A stretch of 64,000 nucleotides of DNA, taken from an uncultured Maribacter sp. GTDB lineage: Bacteria > Bacteroidota > Bacteroidia > Flavobacteriales > Flavobacteriaceae. How positions within the stretch are numbered: the first letter of the stretch is position 1; every line of letters begins with the position of its first letter. The stretch is from positions 310,001 through 374,000 of the forward strand of contig NZ_CANMTX010000003.1 of NCBI RefSeq assembly GCF_947500985.1, written 5' to 3'. The position numbers were made by a program, and so were the translations under genes. Shown in pieces: positions 1-8,131 of the stretch. Below the pieces are notes generated by a model. The model saw only the letters and a list, made by a program, of their open reading frames with translations, did no database searches and was not told where the DNA came from.

Positions 1-1
1 T

Positions 2-574
2 GAGTCAAAAATAGTCAAAGCTCCAGACCACATCATTTCATTAAAACAGGCAGATGCTATTTATGACAACTACTCGCAAAATAGGGTACAAATTATTGAA
101 GATTACGAAAACCAAAAAAGACCTTCAGAAGAAAAATTCGAAGCTTCTCGTTTCGTAGATTTTGATTATGAAACACTCAAACAATATATGGCTTATTTGG
201 ATCAAGAGGCAGCTGCAGCTGGTGTTAAAAAGATCACCAAGCTAAGATTGTATTTTGCCAACTACCCCAACGAAGAAAACTTTTCAAACGGAAAGCCGGT
301 TATACACAAACGACAGAACAGCATATTCATGGTACCTACACTAGATGATGGCGGTATTAATTATGGCTTTTTCATTGGTGAAAATGGTAAAGCTGAACTA
401 ATAAAGGATTGGAAAGCCAATACGAAAGACGGTTTAGGAAATCACCTAAATAAAAAAGAAAACGCCTATGCAAGTTTCGCTCCTACTTTCACTTTAAACT
501 CCAGCTTACAAGGCAGTAAAAGTCTTGCTTTTAATTTCGGTCAAGGTGGTCCGCCTCCAAAAACTGATTTTTAA
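2..574 (+). CDS. Hypothetical protein, 5' end outside the window
   Basis: The reading frame is open from base 2, well before the first ATG at 188, so the gene begins left of the window and only about 190 C-terminal residues are visible. The frame reads smoothly through the ATG at 188, which is therefore probably internal. The visible part is hydrophilic, with no membrane segment or lipobox, and ends in a Gly/Pro-rich tail. I recognise no family. A membrane-protein gene starts 10 bases after its stop, so the two are probably cotranscribed. Confidence 0.7.
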   Translation, partial: ESKIVKAPDHIISLKQADAIYDNYSQNRVQIIEDYENQKRPSEEKFEASRFVDFDYETLKQYMAYLDQEAAAAGVKKITKLRLYFANYPNEENFSNGKPVIHKRQNSIFMVPTLDDGGINYGFFIGENGKAELIKDWKANTKDGLGNHLNKKENAYASFAPTFTLNSSLQGSKSLAFNFGQGGPPPKTDF

Positions 575-584
575 TCCATAATTC

Positions 585-1268
585 ATGAAAATTTGGACTT
601 TTGTTCAGGAGAACTATTATATGCTAGTATATGCGTTGACCCTGTTTGTCTCGCTAGCGACTTACCGTAAATATTACGACACAGCGCTAAAGTACTTTCC
701 TATGATAATCACCTACACCCTACTTAATGAAATACTGGGTTATCTAGTTAGAACATATGATGAAATATCGTTCTTCAACGAAATGAAATTTAGCAATTAT
801 AATGATATTATTTACAATATATACGCCATTATCTTCTTTTGCTTTTTTTATCACGTATATAGGCAGCTCATAGCAAATGTCAAGTATAAAAAATGGATAA
901 CCTACGGAACTTTTTTAATGCTAACCGGCTACGTTATTAGCGCACAATTTCAAAACCCTTTAGACACAAATCTTTATTACGCGTTAGGTATTGGATCTTA
1001 CATTTTGGTGTTTTGTGTTGCACTGTACTTTAAAGACAAAAAAGAAAAGAACCTTAATTTAATACAACCTTACAATTTAATGTTTTGGGTAAGCATTTCA
1101 ATAGTGACATTTTACTCCATATTCCCCATCATATACATCATAGGTTATACTGACTACCAAATTTGGGAAGCTTACGGGTTACGATCCATTTTAAGAGCTC
1201 TTATCGTTATCATGTACTCTTTGTTAATTGTAGGATTTTTAAAAGGTAGAAGACTTGCTTTTAGATAA
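585..1268 (+). CDS. Multi-pass membrane protein of unknown function
   Basis: A 227-residue protein with about seven hydrophobic segments spread over its whole length, separated by short charged loops such as one near residue 150 rich in Lys. It has no cleavable signal peptide and no recognisable catalytic motif. The even spacing of helices resembles small 7-TM integral membrane proteins common in Flavobacteriia, but no named family can be assigned. It starts 10 bases after the preceding stop and is probably translated from the same transcript. Inner-membrane location is inferred from hydropathy only. Confidence 0.7.
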   Translation: MKIWTFVQENYYMLVYALTLFVSLATYRKYYDTALKYFPMIITYTLLNEILGYLVRTYDEISFFNEMKFSNYNDIIYNIYAIIFFCFFYHVYRQLIANVKYKKWITYGTFLMLTGYVISAQFQNPLDTNLYYALGIGSYILVFCVALYFKDKKEKNLNLIQPYNLMFWVSISIVTFYSIFPIIYIIGYTDYQIWEAYGLRSILRALIVIMYSLLIVGFLKGRRLAFR

Positions 1269-1465
1269 AAATTCAGAAATGCTAACTAATCATGACTTGA
1301 TCCCTAATTATTCTTTACACGAAGATTTTGCTTGTTTTTGAGAATACAAAACAGCCAAATACTCAATTCAGTAAAGTAGTTTTGTAAATCTGCATAATTA
1401 CTAGTGACCCTTACCTAGCACGATTTCGAATCTCTATTCTATGTCATTATTAAAAAATCGGCAAA

Positions 1466-1496
1466 CAAAAAAAGCCTTCCTAATTAAAGGAAGGCT
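1466..1496 (-). terminator. Rho-independent terminator of rpsT
   Basis: Inverted repeat AGCCTTCCT / AGGAAGGCT (1473-1481 and 1488-1496) with a 6-nt loop. On the minus strand it is followed by a T-rich run (A-run on plus at 1466-1472). It lies 25 bases past the rpsT stop codon. Confidence 0.8.
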
Positions 1497-1520
1497 CTAA
1501 ATTTTTACTTTAAAGCTAAA

Positions 1521-1772
1521 TTATAGTGCAGCTACGTGCTTAGCTAACTTACTTTTTAAGTTGGCAGCTTTATTATCATGTATGATATTACGTTTTGCTA
1601 AACGATCGATCATACTAACAACACTTGGAAAAAGAGCCTCTGCATCTTTCTTAGTTTCTTCTGAACGTAATCTTTTTATAGCGTTACGCGTAGTTTTATG
1701 CTGATATCTGTTTCGTAAACGAACTGCTTCGTTTCTTCTGATTCTCTTTAATGCCGACTTGTGATTTGCCAT
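1521..1772 (-). CDS. rpsT: 30S ribosomal protein S20
   Basis: An 83-residue, very basic, Lys/Arg/Ala-rich helical protein beginning MANHKSALKRIRRNE, the typical S20 start, and of normal S20 length. S20 binds 16S rRNA and takes part in 30S assembly. It is a single gene with a clear terminator just downstream. Two tRNA-Glu genes lie immediately upstream on the same strand; no separate promoter is evident in the 48 bases between rpsT and the nearer tRNA, so read-through from the tRNA promoter is possible. Confidence 0.97.
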   Translation of the reverse strand: MANHKSALKRIRRNEAVRLRNRYQHKTTRNAIKRLRSEETKKDAEALFPSVVSMIDRLAKRNIIHDNKAANLKSKLAKHVAAL

Positions 1773-1820
1773 TTTATAATTTATTATAATTTCTTCGGAT
1801 TCTCATCCATTCAATTTTTG

Positions 1821-1892
1821 TAGTCCGTAGGGGAATCGAACCCCTGTTACCAGGATGAAAACCTGGCGTCCTAACCCCTAGACGAACGGACC
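1821..1892 (-). tRNA. tRNA-Glu (UUC), copy 1
   Basis: A 72-nt cloverleaf on the minus strand with acceptor arm GGTCCGT/ACGGACT, anticodon stem CCAGG/CCTGG around loop TTTTCAT (anticodon TTC), and T-loop GTTCGATTC. The CCA end is not encoded. It is identical over its whole length to the copy at 1934-2005, from which it is separated by 41 bases. Confidence 0.95.
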
Positions 1893-1933
1893 ATTATGTC
1901 AATACTTTGGAAATACATCCAACGGTTTATTAG

Positions 1934-2005
1934 TAGTCCGTAGGGGAATCGAACCCCTGTTACCAGGATGAAAACCTGGCGTCCTAACCCCTAGACGAAC
2001 GGACC
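1934..2005 (-). tRNA. tRNA-Glu (UUC), copy 2
   Basis: Same 72-nt sequence and anticodon TTC as the downstream copy. This is the promoter-proximal copy: a -33/-7 promoter with exact 19-bp spacing sits 23-52 bases upstream. A tandem pair of identical tRNA-Glu genes suggests gene dosage for a heavily used glutamate isoacceptor. Confidence 0.95.
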
Positions 2006-2027
2006 ATACTTTGCGCAATTGCGGATG

Positions 2028-2057
2028 CAAAAATACAAATATTTTTTACTATCACAA
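2028..2057 (-). promoter_or_regulatory. Bacteroidota-type promoter for the tRNA-Glu pair
   Basis: On the minus strand, TTG (2055-2057), a 19-bp spacer, then TATTTTTG (2028-2035). This fits the Bacteroidota sigma factor consensus TTG-N19-TAnnTTTG. The predicted transcription start is near 2023, about 18 bases before the tRNA. Confidence 0.65.
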
Positions 2058-2083
2058 CACCTGCTTATTATTTTTTGAAAAAA

Positions 2084-3559
2084 TTAATAAGCTTTCGCAA
2101 ATAACACCCTTTTATTAGACGGTTTACCCGTTACCATACAAGCACCTTCCTCTTCTTTTGCATCTATAGGAATGCAACGTATAGTTGCCTTCGTCTCGTT
2201 TTTAACACGTTCTTCAGTTTCTTTACTACCGTCCCAATGAGCAGAAATAAATCCACCTTTTTCTTTTAAAACTTTTTTAAATTCATCATAAGAATTTACC
2301 TCAGTAATGTGATTAGTTCTATAATCAAGTGCTTTTTGGTACATATTCTTCTGAATATCTTCCATCAAAAACTCAATTTTAGCCACTACATCTGTTGCCA
2401 AAACAGTTTCTTTTTTCAATGTATCTCTTCTAGCCAACTCATAAGTGCCATTTTCAAGGTCTCTTGGGCCTATTGCCAACCTTACCGGTACTCCGCGTAA
2501 CTCATACTCATTGAATTTAAAGCCAGGCTTGTGAGTATCTCTATTATCGAATTTTACAGAAATACCTTTTGCTCTTAATTCTTTTACCAAAGGATTAACG
2601 GTCTCAGAAATTTGATCTAACTGATCTAATCCTTTATAAATTGGTACAATAACAACTTGTATAGGTGCTAATTTCGGAGGGATTACCAATCCGTTATCAT
2701 CACTATGCGTCATAATCAACGCCCCCATTAATCGTGTTGAAACTCCCCAAGAGGTAGCCCAAACATATTCTTTACTACCTTCTTTAGTTGCAAATTTAAC
2801 ATCGAAAGCTTTTGCAAAATTCTGACCTAAAAAGTGAGAAGTACCAGCTTGTAATGCCTTACCATCTTGCATTAATGCCTCTATGCAATAAGTCTCAATA
2901 GCTCCTGCAAAACGTTCGCTTTCAGTTTTAGTACCTTTTATAACAGGTACCGCCATATAGTTTTCTGCAAAATCGGCATAAACATTCATCATTTGCTCTG
3001 CCTCTTCAATTGCTTCTTTTTCAGTAGCATGCGCCGTATGCCCTTCTTGCCATAAAAACTCTGCCGTTCTTAAGAACAATCTCGTACGCATTTCCCAACG
3101 AACAACATTTGCCCATTGATTAATAAGCAATGGTAAATCTCTATAAGATTGTATCCATCTTTTATACGTATCCCAAATGATAGTTTCAGAAGTAGGCCTA
3201 ACAATAAGCTCTTCCTCTAGTTTAGCATCTGGATCAACAATTATTCCGCTTCCATCCTCTGCATTTTTTAATCTATAATGTGTTACTACAGCACATTCTT
3301 TTGCAAAACCTTCTACATGGCTAGCCTCTTTGCTTAAATAAGATTTCGGTATAAATAATGGAAAATAGGCATTCTCATGACCCGTTTCCTTAAACATTTT
3401 ATCTAAAGCGGCTTGCATCTTCTCCCATATACCGTAACCATATGGCTTTATAACCATGCAGCCTCTTACACCAGAGTTTTCGGCTAAATCTGCCTTAACC
3501 ACTAATTCGTTATACCATTTGGAATAATCCTCGCTTCTCTTCGTCAAATTTTTACTCAT
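2084..3559 (-). CDS. proS: Prolyl-tRNA synthetase, archaeal/eukaryotic-type short form
   Basis: A 491-residue class II aminoacyl-tRNA synthetase that charges tRNA-Pro. Visible are the N-terminal [14 protein letters not shown] region, the class II motif 2 region [15 protein letters not shown] with the adjacent WQEGHTAH, and the motif 3 region [12 protein letters not shown], then an HGTP anticodon-binding domain and the C-terminal domain ending in an aromatic residue (KAY). The length and lack of the inserted editing domain place it with the short ProRS lineage rather than the roughly 570-residue E. coli type. It is transcribed alone, divergent from the 3656 lipoprotein gene. Confidence 0.96.
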   Translation of the reverse strand: MSKNLTKRSEDYSKWYNELVVKADLAENSGVRGCMVIKPYGYGIWEKMQAALDKMFKETGHENAYFPLFIPKSYLSKEASHVEGFAKECAVVTHYRLKNAEDGSGIIVDPDAKLEEELIVRPTSETIIWDTYKRWIQSYRDLPLLINQWANVVRWEMRTRLFLRTAEFLWQEGHTAHATEKEAIEEAEQMMNVYADFAENYMAVPVIKGTKTESERFAGAIETYCIEALMQDGKALQAGTSHFLGQNFAKAFDVKFATKEGSKEYVWATSWGVSTRLMGALIMTHSDDNGLVIPPKLAPIQVVIVPIYKGLDQLDQISETVNPLVKELRAKGISVKFDNRDTHKPGFKFNEYELRGVPVRLAIGPRDLENGTYELARRDTLKKETVLATDVVAKIEFLMEDIQKNMYQKALDYRTNHITEVNSYDEFKKVLKEKGGFISAHWDGSKETEERVKNETKATIRCIPIDAKEEEGACMVTGKPSNKRVLFAKAY

Positions 3560-3642
3560 TATCTGGACTTTGGCACAAATTTTGTGAATATTCGTATATT
3601 ATAATTGAGTAAAACTAGTTATTTTTAATATGTTCAACAATA

Positions 3643-3650
3643 TAATTTTG
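3643..3650 (+). promoter_or_regulatory. Putative -7 element TAATTTTG
   Basis: Matches TAnnTTTG. It ends only 5 bases before the ATG at 3656, which would make the transcript essentially leaderless. No good -33 TTG is seen at the expected distance, so the call is tentative. Confidence 0.4.
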
Positions 3651-3655
3651 ATCCG

Positions 3656-4975
3656 ATGATATATTCTATACCCCACAACAAACTTCGAAACATAACAATG
3701 TTGGTAACCTTAGCTGTTATTACAGCTTCTTGCGGTTCATATCAACAATCATCTTACTACAATAATGATGGCATTTATTCTGATAATGCTTCAACAACGG
3801 TAGAAAGAAGACCTGAACAAAGAAATTACACACAGAATAATCCTGAAACGGATACTTATACAAACTATTTTGGTGAAAAAGCCGACCAATATGGCGAAAT
3901 ATTGGATGAAGAAATTTTCACAGATGTAGATTCTTATTCTAGTAATGATTTAGATCAAGACGTGCCAGAAGAACAATTAACAGATTACTACGCCAGTGCA
4001 AATGACTATGAAGGTTACGGCAGCTGGGGAAGTAACAATGCTGATGTAAGCATTTACATTCATAATAATGGATGGAATAACTGGAACAATGGTGGTCTTT
4101 ACGGATGGGGATGGAACAATGTTGGCTACGCAGGATTTTATGGTGCCGGATGGGGTCAACCATGGGGATGGAACAGATGGAATAGATGGAACAACTGGGG
4201 TTATGGCGGTTTTGGATTTGGATGGAATAATTGGGGATACGGCTGGAATAACTGGGGCTATGGCAATGGCTTTAATTACGGTTATGGTTATGGTTACGGA
4301 AATAGAAATTACAACAGAAACAACCGTTTCTCTAACAGAAGTTATGCCGTCAACAATTCAAGAAGAGGTAATTATACAAGACAAACTTCTAATAATAGTG
4401 GACTTTCTTCCACAGCAGCAAGAGGTCGGTCAAACGTAAACACTAGAGGTAATTCTTCTAGATATAGAACTACAACCGGTAGATCAACCACAGCTAGAAG
4501 TTCTGCAAACACACGTAGTTCAAGAACGTATTCAGGTAATTCTACCACAAGAAGAACGGTAGGTGTTGACCAAAATAGAGCGTACAGAACAAGTAGAAGT
4601 ACCAGAGCAACACCTAGATATAGCAGTAGTTCGTCTAGAAACTATAGCGGCAGATACAGCACTAGCCCTAGAACATCAAGTTCTAGCACCGCAAGATCAA
4701 GCAGCAGAGTTGCCGTACCTAGAACTTCAACATATAGAAATTCCGGTACTAGCTCAAGAAGTTATTCTTCAGGCAGAAGTTCTGGTAGCAGCTCTAGAAG
4801 CAGTAACTATAATTCTGGAAGAAGCAGTTCTAGAAGTAGCAATTACAGCTCCGGCAGAAGCAGTTCTAGTGGTAGTTCTTATAGAAGCTCAGGAAGCAGT
4901 TCTAGAAGTTCTAGCAGTGGGTCTTCATCTAGATCTTCTGGCTCGTCTAGAAGCAGTAGTAGCAGAAGAAACTAA
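3656..4975 (+). CDS. Low-complexity lipoprotein with Trp-Asn-Gly and Ser-Arg tracts
   Basis: A 439-residue protein. Its N-terminus carries a lipoprotein signal (basic KLR, hydrophobic stretch, then ITASC with the acylated Cys at residue 26). Residues about 30-125 are acidic and hydrophilic. Residues about 135-225 repeat WNNWG/GWNNWGYG-like units, and from about 225 to the end the chain is almost only Ser, Arg, Thr, Asn and Gly. The start at 3656 is preferred over Met15 (3698) because only the longer form has basic residues before the hydrophobic core. It precedes a FadL-like porin by 32 bases, so it may be an outer-membrane-anchored surface or matrix protein; its function is unknown. Confidence 0.8.
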   Translation: MIYSIPHNKLRNITMLVTLAVITASCGSYQQSSYYNNDGIYSDNASTTVERRPEQRNYTQNNPETDTYTNYFGEKADQYGEILDEEIFTDVDSYSSNDLDQDVPEEQLTDYYASANDYEGYGSWGSNNADVSIYIHNNGWNNWNNGGLYGWGWNNVGYAGFYGAGWGQPWGWNRWNRWNNWGYGGFGFGWNNWGYGWNNWGYGNGFNYGYGYGYGNRNYNRNNRFSNRSYAVNNSRRGNYTRQTSNNSGLSSTAARGRSNVNTRGNSSRYRTTTGRSTTARSSANTRSSRTYSGNSTTRRTVGVDQNRAYRTSRSTRATPRYSSSSSRNYSGRYSTSPRTSSSSTARSSSRVAVPRTSTYRNSGTSSRSYSSGRSSGSSSRSSNYNSGRSSSRSSNYSSGRSSSSGSSYRSSGSSSRSSSSGSSSRSSGSSRSSSSRRN

Positions 4976-5007
4976 AATCAAACATTTATCACCTTTGAAT
5001 TATTGAT

Positions 5008-6513
5008 ATGAAAAGATATTTAACTTTCGTAGTACTAATGGCATGTGCAGTAAGTAGTGCACAAAATATAAATGAGGCTTTACGTTACGGTACTGAAAAC
5101 CTACAAGGTACAGCCCGTTTTCAAGCTATGGGCGGAGCATTTGGTGCCTTAGGTGGAGATTTATCATCGCTAAATATTAACCCTGCAGGATCCGCTGTTT
5201 TCAATAACAGCCTTTTTACCATTAGTGGATCTAACTACCACACGAATAATGATGCCCGTTATTTTGGTGATGCATTAATCACTAAAAATAATGATATTCA
5301 ATTAAATCAAATTGGTGGTGCATTTGTTTTTAATAATACAGATTCAAATTCTGACTGGAAGAAATTCACTTTAGCTTTCAATTATGATTTGGTAAATAAT
5401 TTCGATAATGAATATTATGTTTCAGGTAGTGCCACCGAAGGTATTGATACCTATTTTCTAGAATATGCTGGCGGTACACCTTTTGGGTCTATTCTTGTGC
5501 AAGAAGGCGAGTTTTTAGAAGAAGCTTATCTTGATATTGGTTCAGCTCAAGGATTTAGAGACCAACAAACCTTCTTAGGTTATTATGGCGGTATTCTTGA
5601 CCCAGAAACCGAAAATGACGGCAACACCAATTACATCAGTAATTCTATATATGATTTTGTTGACCAAGATTTTTTAAGAAGAACCACCGGTTACAACAGC
5701 AAGTTTACTATTAATGTTGCTTCTCAATATAAAGAGAACCTTTATTTGGGGGCTTCTTTAAACTTTCATAGTGTATTTTACACTCAGTTTGATCAATTCA
5801 CTGAAGATGGATACGAACCTAATTCAGAAATACAAAGAACAACTTTTGATAATTATTTAGAAACAGAAGGTAACGGATTCTCTTTTACCTTAGGAGCTAT
5901 TGCCAAATTGAACGATAATGTACGTTTAGGTGGTAGCTACCAATCTCCTACCTGGTATCGTTTGGAAGATAATACCTCTCAACGTATAAATTCAGATTTA
6001 GCAGATGATGAAATAAATTTTATCAATTTTAATGTGGTAAATTTATTTGAAAGCTATACAGTGAAGACCCCTGGAAAACTAACCGGCAGTTTAGCTGTAA
6101 TTTTTGCAAAAGACGGATTATTAAGTTTCGATTACGGATATCAAGATTTCTCACAATCGGAATTACGCCCTACAAACGACCCAAGTTTTCAGACCGTAAA
6201 TTCTCAAATTGCGAGTGATTTAGGTACTGTTTCTACATTTAGGGTTGGCGGTGAATATAGAATTCAACAAGTAAGTCTAAGAGCAGGATACCGTTTTGAA
6301 CAGAGTCCGTATGCCAATGGAAATACAATTGGAGATCTAAATGCCATTTCTGGTGGTATTGGGTATAACTTTGGCGGAAGTAAATTAGACTTTTCCCTAA
6401 GCCGTTCTCAACAAGATGTTAGTGAAAGATTATTCAACGCCGGTATAACAACACCTGCTATGATTGATAGAGGCATCATGAATGCAACATTAAGCTATAC
6501 AATCAATTTCTAA
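5008..6513 (+). CDS. OmpP1/FadL-family outer membrane protein
   Basis: A 501-residue beta-barrel protein with an N-terminal signal peptide ending near VSSAQ. The mature start, ALRYGTENLQGTARFQAMGG followed by a short ALGGD-LSSLNINPAG stretch, is typical of the FadL/TodX group often named hemin receptors in Bacteroidota. The remainder alternates polar and aromatic residues and ends in a strand closing with NF. FadL proteins transport hydrophobic compounds across the outer membrane; the real substrate here is unknown. Probably in an operon with the upstream lipoprotein (32-base gap), ending at the terminator at 6534-6567. Confidence 0.85.
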   Translation: MKRYLTFVVLMACAVSSAQNINEALRYGTENLQGTARFQAMGGAFGALGGDLSSLNINPAGSAVFNNSLFTISGSNYHTNNDARYFGDALITKNNDIQLNQIGGAFVFNNTDSNSDWKKFTLAFNYDLVNNFDNEYYVSGSATEGIDTYFLEYAGGTPFGSILVQEGEFLEEAYLDIGSAQGFRDQQTFLGYYGGILDPETENDGNTNYISNSIYDFVDQDFLRRTTGYNSKFTINVASQYKENLYLGASLNFHSVFYTQFDQFTEDGYEPNSEIQRTTFDNYLETEGNGFSFTLGAIAKLNDNVRLGGSYQSPTWYRLEDNTSQRINSDLADDEINFINFNVVNLFESYTVKTPGKLTGSLAVIFAKDGLLSFDYGYQDFSQSELRPTNDPSFQTVNSQIASDLGTVSTFRVGGEYRIQQVSLRAGYRFEQSPYANGNTIGDLNAISGGIGYNFGGSKLDFSLSRSQQDVSERLFNAGITTPAMIDRGIMNATLSYTINF

Positions 6514-6533
6514 AGGATATAAAATTTAAACAT

Positions 6534-6567
6534 AAAAAAAGGGGAGCAAATTGCTCCCCTTTTTTTA
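6534..6567. terminator. Bidirectional terminator between convergent genes
   Basis: Perfect stem GGGGAGC / GCTCCCC (6541-6547, 6553-6559) with a 5-nt loop, flanked by an A-run on the left and a T-run on the right, so it works for both the porin gene and the convergent 6571 gene. Confidence 0.9.
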
Positions 6568-6570
6568 TGT

Positions 6571-8007
6571 TTATCGCTTTAATGAAAAATGTGTCTTTCG
6601 GGTTTTCGCTACTAACAGATTATCTTCCATTTCTCCATATTCAAACCTGAACCAGTAATCTGTAGACGGCATTTGCTGTCCGTTAAAATTACCATCCCAC
6701 GCATCTGAAGGCCCTAATTGTTTCAACAGCTTACCGTATCTATCAAAAATAAATACAACGGGATCACTTAGAGTTTCAATGCCTAAAATATTCCACTCAT
6801 CGTTTATATTATCTCCATTTGGAGTAAAGAACTTCGGATAACCAACTACTAAAAATTCGATAGGGTCTGTAATTCCGCATCCATTTTTATCATTAATAAC
6901 TACCGTATTCACTCCCGGAGGAACATTCATAAAAATAGGATTGTCTTGAAATACACCGTCATTTATAGCATATTCATAATCCCCATCTCCCTCAACAAAA
7001 AACTCAATATTATTTTGATCAGGATCAATTGAAAGATTAGTATCCAATGTCTCTACACGATCTAAAATGGGCGTTCCAAAAAAGGTTACTAATACACCAC
7101 TGTCATCGCTAACTGTTGGCGGAGTTCCTGTAATTGTTGTAATAGTAGCGAAATAACGACCAGAATTAGGACTTGTTATAATTAGTTCAGCTCCAAAATC
7201 ACCAGAACCGGTAAGGGTATCATCAACCACACCATCATCTTCATAATCTACCGTCCATTCTACGTTGGCAATATCTGCACCTGCAGGTGAATTCAGTGCA
7301 CTAATAGTTATTGGATCATCACCCTCACAAGCAATGATATCCAACCCTAAAAACTCATCTCTTAATGTACAATCTAACGCAGTATCTTGACTATCACTTA
7401 CAGAACTACCCGTAAAAGTCAACATAAAAGGTTCGGGATCTCCAGTAAAATTATCGGCAAAATTATTTATCAATATGTAATAAATCTCACCAGGTATGAC
7501 ATCTAAATACTCATCATAAGTATTCTGACTACCCGTTAAAGATGCCCGACCTTCTTCTCCGCTTTCAGGGTTAACCCCTAGTCCCGTAAAATTAGTGTCG
7601 TTCACCTCATAATTACAGCGTATGGGTTGCGCTGTACCATTACTTATATCAGCACAATCAACATCTGGTCCATAAACAGCAAAATCCCACTCGGCAGTTG
7701 GTGTAGAGCCTGAAGTTGCCAACGCCTCAATATCAAAACCCACTTGACCACCTGTGCCCGCTCTAAAAACGAACCAAGAGGTATTAAACTCGATATTTGC
7801 GGAAGAAAGACTACCTTTTTCTAAGCACCCAGTTTGCAGTATTACATCTGGATCAAAATCATCAACATCACCTGTTCCACCGGCAATACCCATAATAGGC
7901 TGATCGGCACAAACAGGAATAGCTGTTCTACAATCGGCTGAATTCTGTGCAGTTACGTTCCAATAGAAAAGAAACAAACAACATATAGAACAAAGAAGTG
8001 TTCTCAT
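6571..8007 (-). CDS. Secreted T9SS type-B protein (gliding motility-associated C-terminal domain)
   Basis: A 478-residue protein with a signal peptide cleaved near WNVTAQ, an N-terminal beta-rich domain starting ADCRTAIPVCADQP, and a C-terminal type-B sorting domain (about residues 390-478) with PKFFTPNGDNINDEW, FDRYGKLL and a basic end (HFSLKR). Type-B domains direct export through the type IX secretion system and are typical of surface or released proteins of gliding flavobacteria. It has the same architecture as the next gene, with shared openings (ADC-AIPxC, WxxFxTG-GQxGF), and is shorter by about 120 residues. Ligand unknown. Confidence 0.88.
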   Translation of the reverse strand: MRTLLCSICCLFLFYWNVTAQNSADCRTAIPVCADQPIMGIAGGTGDVDDFDPDVILQTGCLEKGSLSSANIEFNTSWFVFRAGTGGQVGFDIEALATSGSTPTAEWDFAVYGPDVDCADISNGTAQPIRCNYEVNDTNFTGLGVNPESGEEGRASLTGSQNTYDEYLDVIPGEIYYILINNFADNFTGDPEPFMLTFTGSSVSDSQDTALDCTLRDEFLGLDIIACEGDDPITISALNSPAGADIANVEWTVDYEDDGVVDDTLTGSGDFGAELIITSPNSGRYFATITTITGTPPTVSDDSGVLVTFFGTPILDRVETLDTNLSIDPDQNNIEFFVEGDGDYEYAINDGVFQDNPIFMNVPPGVNTVVINDKNGCGITDPIEFLVVGYPKFFTPNGDNINDEWNILGIETLSDPVVFIFDRYGKLLKQLGPSDAWDGNFNGQQMPSTDYWFRFEYGEMEDNLLVAKTRKTHFSLKR

Positions 8008-8131
8008 AAAAGTGTAGCTTATTAGTATACGTGATGTATATTATAACTACACATGACCTGCTTTAGTATCTTACATCGAAGATTCTTGCGTTTAATCGAT
8101 AAAATGCACTAATTAAGCCTAAACACCAGAG

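Noticed and set aside
2063..2092. AT-rich hairpin overlapping the proS stop codon as a terminator
   Set aside because: Arms are almost only A/T and no T-tract follows on the minus strand, so it is a weak candidate.
4068..5006. Long open frames in other phases over the repeat-rich lipoprotein (4068-4439 and 4563-5006)
   Set aside because: They are by-products of the low-complexity Gly/Asn/Ser/Arg codon repeats; the products are simple repeats without a start context or family, and frame 3656 has the signal peptide.
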